Assembly: GCA_900556705.1 (NCBI GenBank)
Contig: USPT01000073.1
Span: 1-5,180 of the forward strand
DNA from: an uncultured Collinsella sp.
Lineage (GTDB): Bacteria > Actinomycetota > Coriobacteriia > Coriobacteriales > Coriobacteriaceae
Length of the DNA stretch: 5,180 nt
Direction of reading: 5' to 3'
The position numbers and the translations under genes were made by a program. The notes below the pieces were generated by a model. That model was not told where the DNA came from, ran no database searches, and saw nothing but the letters and a program-made list of their open reading frames with translations. Shown here one piece after another: positions 1 through 5,180 of the stretch (the first letter of the stretch is position 1; every line of letters starts with the position of its first letter).

Positions 1-639
1 GCCAAGGAGATCGCCCGCCAGCTGGGCTTTAACAAGCTCGACACGGGCGCCATGTATCGCGCCGTCACCTTCGCCGCGCTCGACCGTGGCATCGATTTGG
101 ACGACGAGGCGGCCATCGACGCCCTCGCCGAGCAGATCGAGATCCGCTTTACCAACGGCACCGGCGAGGACACGCGCCTGACCATTGACGGCCAGGACGC
201 TTCGGCCGCCATCCGCACCCCGCAGGTCGACGCCAACGTGTCCAAGGTCTCGGCCTATCCGGGCGTGCGCGCCGCCATGCTCATCCACCAGCGCCGCGCC
301 GCCGAGGACCGCGATATCGTGGCCGAGGGTCGCGACATCGGTACCGTCGTGTTCCCCAACGCGCAAGTCAAGGTCTTCCTGACTGCCGACCCGCGTGAGC
401 GCGCCCGCCGCCGCGTGCTGCAGCGCCACCAGTACGACGCCCAGCCGCTCACGTCCGAGCAGCTCGAAGCCGAGGTCGACGAGACCCTCGACGCCCTTAA
501 GCAGCGCGACAAGCTCGACAGCAGCCGCGAGGTCGCCCCGCTCGTGCCCGCCGAGGACGCCGTGCACGTCGACTCCACCGCCCACACCATCGACGAGGTC
601 GTCTCGATAATCGAGGACCTCATCAACCAAAGGAGGTAG
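1..639 (+). CDS. cmk: Cytidylate kinase (CMP/dCMP kinase), 5'-truncated by the window edge
   Basis: Cytosolic enzyme that transfers the ATP gamma-phosphate to CMP or dCMP, feeding CTP/dCTP and CDP-lipid synthesis. The reading frame is open from base 1; 212 residues are visible. The window starts just after the expected N-terminal P-loop, so roughly 15-20 residues are missing compared with a usual Cmk of about 220-230. Visible family signatures, counted by codon from base 1, are LDTGAMYR (13-20), the nucleotide-binding GRDIGT (110-115) followed by VKVFLTADPRERARRR, and the C-terminal RDKLDSSREVAPL block (169-181) that carries the CMP-binding Arg/Asp residues. The ATG at 52 is the Met of the DTGAM motif, not a start. 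The gene ends with two AGG codons that form the next gene's ribosome site, and plsC begins three bases after the stop. Identification is secure; the true start lies upstream. Confidence 0.96.
   Translation, partial: AKEIARQLGFNKLDTGAMYRAVTFAALDRGIDLDDEAAIDALAEQIEIRFTNGTGEDTRLTIDGQDASAAIRTPQVDANVSKVSAYPGVRAAMLIHQRRAAEDRDIVAEGRDIGTVVFPNAQVKVFLTADPRERARRRVLQRHQYDAQPLTSEQLEAEVDETLDALKQRDKLDSSREVAPLVPAEDAVHVDSTAHTIDEVVSIIEDLINQRR
631..636 (+). promoter_or_regulatory. Shine-Dalgarno of plsC, inside the end of cmk
   Basis: AGGAGG is a perfect anti-16S match, six bases before the ATG at 643. It is formed by the last two sense codons of cmk (Arg-Arg, AGG AGG) directly before its TAG. It fixes the plsC start and suggests that cmk and plsC translation are coupled. 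Confidence 0.88.
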
Positions 640-642
640 CCC

Positions 643-1371
643 ATGCGCCTGTTTAAGCAGACGCCCGAGGACTATTACAACGCCCCCTACGCCGAGTTCC
701 CGGCGCTCATCCGCGGCACCGTCGTCGTGGTCATGGCAATCCTTTGGGCCTTCTCCAAGCTCATGTGGCGCTGGAAGGTCGAGAATGCCGACCTGCTGTT
801 TGAGCGCCAGGAAGGCCGCGGCAGCGTGGTCATCTGCAACCACACCTCGATGGCCGAGCTCTTGGCCGTGGAGACGGCGCTGTTCTTTGGGGGCCGCCGC
901 ATTCGTCCCATCTTTAAATCCGAGTTCGCCAAGAGCAAGATTGTGCGCTGGGCCTTTAGCCGCGTTGGCGGCATCCCCGTGGAGCGTGGTACTGCCGATA
1001 TGAAGTGCCTGCGCGCCGCCCAGCATGCGCTGCAGCGCGGTGAGGACGTTCTGATCTTCCCCGAGGGCACGCGCATCCGCTCGCGCGAGATCAAGCCCGA
1101 GGTCCACGGCGGCTTTGCGCTCATCGCTCAGATGGGCAAGGCGCCCGTCAACCCGCTCGCCATCTGCGGCTGGTCCGACATCACGCCCGCGGGCAAAAAG
1201 ATCATGCGTTCCAAGAAGTGCTGGATCCGCGCCGGCAAGGCCGTCTCGCTTTCCGACGCACCGGCTGGGCTTAAGCGCACGGAGCGCCTGGAATGGTTTG
1301 AGGCCGAGGCCATGAACCGCGTCTACGCTATGCGAGACGAGCTGTGCGCCGAGCATCCGGGCAGGTTCTAG
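643..1371 (+). CDS. plsC: 1-acyl-sn-glycerol-3-phosphate acyltransferase (PlsC family, LPLAT)
   Basis: A 242-residue membrane-associated acyltransferase expected to acylate lysophosphatidic acid at sn-2 to give phosphatidic acid. Residues about 22-42 form a hydrophobic, probably membrane-inserted N-terminal segment, followed by basic/aromatic RWKW-like residues. The four LPLAT blocks are present in order: NHTSMAE (66-72), VGGIPVER (108-115), FPEGTR (139-144) and APVNPLAICG (167-176). The first block is unusual: the catalytic motif reads His67-X4-Glu72 instead of the usual HX4D. Glu occurs at this place in some LPLAT relatives such as LpxL, so activity is plausible. Length is typical for PlsC. 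The start is set by the AGGAGG six bases upstream. The gene lies three bases after cmk and two before ispH; plsY, encoding the preceding acylation step, is further down the same strand. Family is secure; substrate specificity is inferred. Confidence 0.92.
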   Translation: MRLFKQTPEDYYNAPYAEFPALIRGTVVVVMAILWAFSKLMWRWKVENADLLFERQEGRGSVVICNHTSMAELLAVETALFFGGRRIRPIFKSEFAKSKIVRWAFSRVGGIPVERGTADMKCLRAAQHALQRGEDVLIFPEGTRIRSREIKPEVHGGFALIAQMGKAPVNPLAICGWSDITPAGKKIMRSKKCWIRAGKAVSLSDAPAGLKRTERLEWFEAEAMNRVYAMRDELCAEHPGRF

Positions 1372-1373
1372 CC

Positions 1374-2273
1374 ATGAGCGAGAACGTGACGAACACCGCC
1401 GCGGCTACGTCCGACCAGGCAACCGCGCCCACCATCGAGATCGCCGCCCACGCCGGCACTTGCTACGGCGTACAGCGTGCGCTCGACATGGCGCTGGCCG
1501 CCGCGCCGCAGGCAGGGGAGAGCACTCAGGTCCATACCTTGGGTCCGCTCATCCATAACCCCATCGTGGTACGCGAGCTCGCTGAGGCAGGCGTTGGCTT
1601 GGCCGAGAACCTGGACGACGCATCATCGGGTACCGTGATCATCCGCGCCCACGGCGTGGTGCCGCAGGTCATCGATGCTGCCCGCAAGCGCGGCCTCAAC
1701 GTGGTCGACGCCACCTGCCCTTACGTCAAGAAGGTCCACGTGGCCGCCGAGCGCCTGGTGCGCGAGGGCTATCGCGTACTCGTCGTGGGTGAGCCGGGCC
1801 ATCCCGAGGTCGAGGGCATTCTGGGTCACGCCGGCGATGATGCGCAGGTCGTGAGCTGTGCCGCCGACGCCAACGCCTTGTCGCTCAAGGGCAAGGTAGG
1901 CCTGGTTGTGCAGACCACCCAGACCGCGCAGAACCTCGCCGAGGTCGTGGCAGCTATCACCCCGCACGTGCAGGAGCTGCGTGTGATCAACACCATCTGC
2001 GCCGCCACGAGTGAGCGCCAGCAGGCAGCCGCCGCACTTGCCAACCGCTGCGACTGCATGGTCGTGGTGGGCGGCAAGAACTCGGGCAACACCCGCCGCC
2101 TGGCGCAGATTTGCGCAGACGCCTGCGAGCGCACGTATCACATCGAGGAAGCTTCCGAGCTCCAGGCCGCGTGGTTTGCCAACGCGCGCCACATCGGCAT
2201 CACTGCCGGAGCCTCCACCCCGCAAGAACACATCGAGCGCGCCGTTGCGCGCATCAAGGAGCTTTGCCGCTAA
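1374..2273 (+). CDS. ispH: 4-hydroxy-3-methylbut-2-enyl diphosphate reductase (IspH/LytB)
   Basis: A 299-residue cytosolic iron-sulfur enzyme that converts HMBPP to IPP and DMAPP in the last step of the MEP pathway. The three cluster-binding cysteines are Cys30 (AGTCYGV), Cys115 (DATCPYV) and Cys209 (NTICAAT). Substrate-binding residues are all recognisable: His61 (IHNP), His93 (RAHGV), His143 and Glu145 (GHPEVEG), Thr181/182 (VVQTTQT), Ser237 and Asn239 (NSGNT) and Ser281 (TAGAST). About 20 polar, alanine/threonine-rich residues precede the core. The first cysteine block reads AGTC rather than the common AGFC. The ATG at 1374 is preferred: it lies two bases after the plsC stop, and the alternative GTG at 1344 would add ten residues inside plsC. 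Only a weak ribosome site (AGGT, 1363-1366) is visible, so termination-reinitiation after plsC is likely. The presence of ispH implies the MEP route in this organism. Confidence 0.96.
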   Translation: MSENVTNTAAATSDQATAPTIEIAAHAGTCYGVQRALDMALAAAPQAGESTQVHTLGPLIHNPIVVRELAEAGVGLAENLDDASSGTVIIRAHGVVPQVIDAARKRGLNVVDATCPYVKKVHVAAERLVREGYRVLVVGEPGHPEVEGILGHAGDDAQVVSCAADANALSLKGKVGLVVQTTQTAQNLAEVVAAITPHVQELRVINTICAATSERQQAAAALANRCDCMVVVGGKNSGNTRRLAQICADACERTYHIEEASELQAAWFANARHIGITAGASTPQEHIERAVARIKELCR

Positions 2274-2275
2274 CC

Positions 2276-3718
2276 ATGGACCAGACCGTACCCGCATACG
2301 CCGCCGAGGTGGCCGATTACGGGCGCAGCCGCGACCCCGAGCCGGGTGAGGGCGCGCTCGTTAAGAACGTGCGTCCCGAGTCGCCCGCATGGGATGTGGG
2401 TATCGAGCCGGGCATGCGCGTGCTTACGGTCAACGGCGAGCAGCTGACTGATATGATCGTGTGGCTCTGGGAGGCCGACGACGACACCGTCGAGTTGGAG
2501 GTATTCGATCCGCGCGACGGCACCGTCACCCCTGTAGAGCTCGACCGCTTTCCCGGCGAGGACTGGGGCCTGGACTTCGATGGCCCCATCTTTGATGGCA
2601 TGCGTACCTGCGTCAACGCCTGCGTGTTCTGCTTTATGACCATGTTGCCCAAGGGCGGCCGCTCCACGCTCTATATTCGCGACGACGACTACCGCCTGAG
2701 CTTTTTGCAGGGCAACTTCGTCACGCTCACGAACCTCACCGACGAGGACGTGCAAAACGTCATCCAACGCAACATGAGCCCTATGAACGTGTCGGTCCAT
2801 GCCGTGAGCCCCGACGTCCGCCGTCGTATGATGGGCCGCAACGCCCAGCGCGGCATGGACGTACTCGAGGCCATCATGGCCGCCGGCATCGAGATTCACG
2901 CGCAGATCGTGTTGTGCCCCGGCATGAACGACGGCGAGGAGCTAGAAAAGACTCTGCGCTACTGCGAGGAACATGAGCAGATCACCAGCCTGGGCATTGT
3001 GCCGCTTGGTTTTACCAAGCATCAGAACCGCTTTAGCTGGTCATACAGCGACAAGCCCGAACTGGCGCGCGAGACCATTGCCATGATCCGTCCCTACCAG
3101 GACCGTGCCTTCGAGCGTTTTGGCCGCCACACCTTCCAGATGAGCGACGAGTTCTACCTGGACGCCGGCATCGATCCGCCCGAGGCGGACTTTTACGACG
3201 GCTATCCGCAGTACTACGACGGTATCGGCATGATCCGCTCATACCTAGACGAGACGGACGATGTGCTTGCCGCCGATGCCGAGCGACTAGCCCGCGTCCG
3301 CGAGGCCATCGCCACTCGCAGCCAGCACCTGCTGTGCCTCTCGGGCGCCAGCGCACGCGCCACCGTGGCGCGCTTTGTGGAATCGCCGCAGGGGCTCGCC
3401 GGCACTGTCACGGCCATCAAGAACCGCTACTTTGGCGGCAACGTGGACGTGACCGGCCTCATCGTCGCGTGTGACATTCTGGAGCAGCTACCCCAAGACC
3501 TGTCGGGGGTTATGCTCTTTGTGCCTAAGCTCATGTTCAACGCTGACGGCATGACGCTTGACGAGTATCATCGTGACGATTTACTCGCAAGCCTTACCAG
3601 TCGCGGCGCCGAGGTTCATGTGGAGTCGACCATGCCGCATGAGCTGCTCGATACCCTGGAGCGCATCCTTGGCATTGTGCCCGCAGACTCTAACACTTCC
3701 ACTGACCCTACCCATTAA
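2276..3718 (+). CDS. PDZ / radical SAM-like / DUF512 protein of unknown function
   Basis: A 480-residue predicted cytosolic iron-sulfur protein without signal peptide or membrane helix. Residues about 25-75 resemble a PDZ domain (SPAWDVGIEPGMRVLTVNGE, 36-55). A CX3CX2C cluster (Cys112, Cys116, Cys119) is the pattern expected to bind a 4Fe-4S cluster in radical SAM enzymes. Family blocks follow: DDDYRLSF (136-143), GNFVTLTNL (146-154), SVHA (173-176), QIVLCPGMNDG (210-220) and SDEFYLDAG (290-298). The C-terminal DUF512 part contains NRYFGGNVDVTGL (383-395) and FVPKLMFN (415-422). The last ten or so residues are polar and look unconserved. The reaction and substrate of this family are unknown to me. 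The ATG at 2276 is chosen: it lies two bases after the ispH stop, with AAGGAG (2256-2261) somewhat far upstream; longer starts would run deep into ispH. It sits ten bases before der, a pairing I recall from other bacteria, which hints at a ribosome- or translation-linked role (inference). Confidence 0.9.
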   Translation: MDQTVPAYAAEVADYGRSRDPEPGEGALVKNVRPESPAWDVGIEPGMRVLTVNGEQLTDMIVWLWEADDDTVELEVFDPRDGTVTPVELDRFPGEDWGLDFDGPIFDGMRTCVNACVFCFMTMLPKGGRSTLYIRDDDYRLSFLQGNFVTLTNLTDEDVQNVIQRNMSPMNVSVHAVSPDVRRRMMGRNAQRGMDVLEAIMAAGIEIHAQIVLCPGMNDGEELEKTLRYCEEHEQITSLGIVPLGFTKHQNRFSWSYSDKPELARETIAMIRPYQDRAFERFGRHTFQMSDEFYLDAGIDPPEADFYDGYPQYYDGIGMIRSYLDETDDVLAADAERLARVREAIATRSQHLLCLSGASARATVARFVESPQGLAGTVTAIKNRYFGGNVDVTGLIVACDILEQLPQDLSGVMLFVPKLMFNADGMTLDEYHRDDLLASLTSRGAEVHVESTMPHELLDTLERILGIVPADSNTSTDPTH

Positions 3719-3723
3719 AGGAG
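3718..3723 (+). promoter_or_regulatory. Shine-Dalgarno of der
   Basis: AAGGAG begins on the last base of the upstream TAA stop and lies five bases before the ATG at 3729. It decides the der start in favour of the ATG that yields the canonical MKPIVAVVGRPNVGKS N-terminus. Confidence 0.85.
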
Positions 3724-3728
3724 AGCAG

Positions 3729-5063
3729 ATGAAACCTATCGTCGCCGTCGTCGGACGCCCCAACGTGGGCAAGTCCACGCTCGTTAACCGCCTGGCCCAG
3801 ACCTCGGACGCCATCGTCCACGAGTCCCGCGGCGTCACGCGCGACCGCTCGTATCACACGGCCGATTGGAACGGCCGCGAGTTCACCATCGTCGACACGG
3901 GCGGTATCGAGCCGCTCAAGAGCGATGACGTCTTTGCCACGTCCATCCGCGACCAGGCCCTCGCCGCCGCCGAGGAAGCCGCCGTCATCCTGTTTGTGGT
4001 CGACGGCCGCACCGGCGTCACCGAGGAGGACGAGTCGGTCGCTCGCATGCTCAAGCGCTGCGACAAGCCGGTCTTTCTGCTGGTGAACAAGCTCGACAAC
4101 CCCGATCGCGAGAACGACAGCATCTGGGAGTTCTATTCGCTCGGCATCGGTGAGCCCACGCCGCTCTCGGCCCTGCATGGTCATGGCACGGGCGACCTGC
4201 TCGACGATATCGTGGCCCTGCTTCCGGAGGAAGAGGACGAGGTCGCCGATGAGTTCCCCGACGCGCTGAACGTCGCCATCATCGGCCGCCCCAACGCCGG
4301 TAAGTCCTCGCTGTTCAACCGCATCCTGGGCGCCGACCGTTCCATCGTGTCCAACATTGCCGGCACCACGCGCGACGCCATCGACACCGTCGTGGAGCGC
4401 AACGGCAAGCACTACCGCATGGTCGACACCGCGGGCATTCGTAAGAAGAGCACCGTGTACGAAAACATCGAGTACTACTCGATGGTCCGCGGCCTGCGCG
4501 CCATCGACCGCGCCGATGTGGCGCTGCTCGTCGTCGACGCCTCCGTGGGCGTTACTGAGCAGGACCAGAAGGTCATGGGTCTTGCCATCGAGCGCGGCTG
4601 CGCCATCGTTGTGCTGCTCAACAAATGGGATCTGCTCGACGACGACCGTAAGCGCGAGGCCTGCATGGAGACCATCGACCGCCGTCTGGGCGTTATGGCT
4701 CCCTGGGCCCAGTACCTGCGCATCTCTGCCCTGACCGGCCGCAGCGTCGAGAAGATCTGGGCAATGGTAGACGCCGCCGAAAAGACGCGCTCGCAGAAGA
4801 TCAGCACCTCGCGCCTCAACACGTTCCTTACCGACCTGCGCGAGTTCGGTCATACCGTGGTGGACGGCAAGCGCCGCCTGCGAATGCACTACGTGACCCA
4901 GACGGGCGTCAACCCGCCGACGTTCACGTTCTTCGTCAACCACGGCGACCTGGTCAACGACACCTACCAGCGCTACGTCGAGAACCGCATGCGCTCGACC
5001 TTCGATTTTTCCGGCACGCCCATTCGACTCTTCTTTAGGAAGAAGGAGCAAAAGGATGCATAA
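3729..5063 (+). CDS. der: Ribosome biogenesis GTPase Der (EngA)
   Basis: A 444-residue cytosolic double GTPase needed for maturation of the 50S ribosomal subunit. The first G domain has G1 GRPNVGKS (9-16), G2 VTRD (36-39), G3 DTGG (56-59), G4 NKLD (120-123) and G5 SAL (147-149). An acidic linker (about 165-178) leads to the second G domain: G1 GRPNAGKS (186-193), G2 GTTRD (212-216), G3 DTAG (233-236), G4 NKWD (298-301) and G5 SAL (333-335). The C-terminal KH-like domain spans about 355-440, with the typical PPTFTFFVN (396-404) and RLFFRKK near the end. Length is normal for Der and every G motif is intact. The second P-loop has Ala where Val is more usual. A strong ribosome site (AAGGAG) precedes the start. 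Its last eight bases overlap plsY, so translation of the two is probably coupled. Confidence 0.98.
   Translation: MKPIVAVVGRPNVGKSTLVNRLAQTSDAIVHESRGVTRDRSYHTADWNGREFTIVDTGGIEPLKSDDVFATSIRDQALAAAEEAAVILFVVDGRTGVTEEDESVARMLKRCDKPVFLLVNKLDNPDRENDSIWEFYSLGIGEPTPLSALHGHGTGDLLDDIVALLPEEEDEVADEFPDALNVAIIGRPNAGKSSLFNRILGADRSIVSNIAGTTRDAIDTVVERNGKHYRMVDTAGIRKKSTVYENIEYYSMVRGLRAIDRADVALLVVDASVGVTEQDQKVMGLAIERGCAIVVLLNKWDLLDDDRKREACMETIDRRLGVMAPWAQYLRISALTGRSVEKIWAMVDAAEKTRSQKISTSRLNTFLTDLREFGHTVVDGKRRLRMHYVTQTGVNPPTFTFFVNHGDLVNDTYQRYVENRMRSTFDFSGTPIRLFFRKKEQKDA
5029..5046 (+). other. Inverted repeat / small hairpin over the plsY ribosome site
   Basis: CTTCTT (5030-5035), a TAGG loop, and AAGAAG (5040-5045) form a perfect 6-bp stem, extendable by one wobble pair. 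The 3' arm overlaps the plsY AAGGAG. The stem is A/U-rich and weak, and it coincides with codons for the conserved Phe-Phe-Arg-Lys-Lys end of Der, so it may be a by-product of coding. It is not followed by a U-tract, so it is not a terminator. Confidence 0.35.
5043..5048 (+). promoter_or_regulatory. Shine-Dalgarno of plsY, inside the end of der
   Basis: AAGGAG lies seven bases before the ATG at 5056 and supports that start within the end of der. It is partly covered by a small inverted repeat (5029-5046), which could make access depend on ribosomes finishing der. Confidence 0.8.
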
Positions 5064-5180
5064 TCCGATTCTTCTGACCGCCATCTGCGCCGTGGTCTCG
5101 TTCTTTATCGGGGCGATTCCGTTTGGCCTGATCCTGGGCCGCGTGTTCAACCACACCGACATTCGCAAGGCGGGCTCCGG
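5056..5180 (+). CDS. plsY: Glycerol-3-phosphate acyltransferase PlsY, 3'-truncated by the window edge
   Basis: The first 41 codons of an integral membrane enzyme that transfers the acyl group from acyl-phosphate to glycerol-3-phosphate, giving lysophosphatidic acid, the substrate of PlsC. A hydrophobic first membrane helix (about residues 5-28) contains the family block IGAIPFGLILGR (18-29). It is followed by a short loop with DIRKAGSG (35 onward), matching the conserved DIRxxGSGN motif that forms part of the active site; the last Gly codon is incomplete at the window end. The start overlaps the last eight bases of der and has AAGGAG seven bases upstream. A gpsA gene often follows plsY, but that region lies outside the window. 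The N-terminal motif makes the identification strong despite the short length. Confidence 0.93.
   Translation, partial: MHNPILLTAICAVVSFFIGAIPFGLILGRVFNHTDIRKAGS

Noticed and set aside
52..54. ATG at 52 as the start of cmk
   Set aside because: It is the Met of the conserved DTGAMYR motif, and the frame is open and family-like from base 1.
1344..1376. GTG at 1344 as the start of ispH
   Set aside because: It would overlap plsC by 28 bases and add non-conserved residues; the ATG at 1374 directly follows the plsC stop.
2111..2275. Upstream start for the DUF512 protein
   Set aside because: The extra 55 codons are Arg/His-rich out-of-frame ispH sequence; the ATG at 2276 gives the PDZ domain at the expected place.
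1623..2899. Antisense open frames opposite ispH and the DUF512 gene (1623-2297 and 2270-2899)
   Set aside because: Same shadow effect; no domain, no ribosome site noticed, and both lie wholly over well-identified genes.
3669..3696. Possible promoter before der (TTGGCA, 16 bases, TAACAC)
   Set aside because: The -10 match is poor and lies within coding sequence; the short, less G/C-rich tail of the DUF512 gene explains the composition dip.
3558..3728. Upstream start for der
   Set aside because: The added 57 codons lie inside the DUF512 gene in another frame; the ATG at 3729 has a strong ribosome site and yields the canonical Der N-terminus.
3708..5168. Long antisense open frame (486 codons) opposite der
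   Set aside because: It mirrors der in a G/C-rich codon pattern, where antisense frames often stay open. The product is a low-complexity run of Val, Asp, Gly and His without a recognisable domain, and der itself has complete motifs.
1..5180. Mobile element, CRISPR, tRNA/rRNA, toxin-antitoxin or defence system
   Set aside because: No repeats, terminal inverted repeats, RNA-gene structure or such protein families were seen; coding is continuous and composition looks even.

Overview
The window is a stretch of chromosome from a high-G+C bacterium. Six genes lie head to tail on the + strand with essentially no intergenic space, and two of them are cut by the window edges. Third codon positions are strongly G/C. 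The combination cmk-plsC-ispH followed by a DUF512 radical-SAM gene, der and plsY best fits a Coriobacteriia-type actinobacterium (Collinsella and relatives). That placement is inference from gene content, gene order and base composition; no rRNA or other marker is present to confirm it.

Layout: (1) 1-639, 3' part of cmk, cytidylate kinase, lacking only the N-terminal P-loop; (2) 643-1371, plsC-type 1-acyl-glycerol-3-phosphate acyltransferase; (3) 1374-2273, ispH, the last enzyme of the MEP isoprenoid pathway; (4) 2276-3718, a PDZ + radical SAM-like + DUF512 protein of unknown function; (5) 3729-5063, der (engA), the double-GTPase ribosome assembly factor; (6) 5056-5180, 5' end of plsY, glycerol-3-phosphate acyltransferase. 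Gaps are 3, 2, 2 and 10 bases, then an 8-base overlap. No promoter, terminator, RNA gene, repeat, mobile element or CRISPR is supported, and no stretch over 10 bases is non-coding. The set is most simply one operon whose promoter and terminator lie outside the window.

The genes serve growth-linked housekeeping: CMP/dCMP phosphorylation (nucleotide and CDP-lipid precursor supply), the two acylation steps that make phosphatidic acid (PlsY first, PlsC second), isoprenoid precursors, and 50S ribosome maturation. The one functionally open gene is the DUF512 protein directly upstream of der. No new defence, mobile or biosynthetic system is visible. The points worth a second look are HX4E in place of HX4D in PlsC, the unexplained DUF512 protein and its altered motif after the cysteine cluster, and signals at the gene junctions: a Shine-Dalgarno built from tandem AGG codons, repeated stop-CC-ATG junctions, and a small hairpin over the plsY ribosome site.
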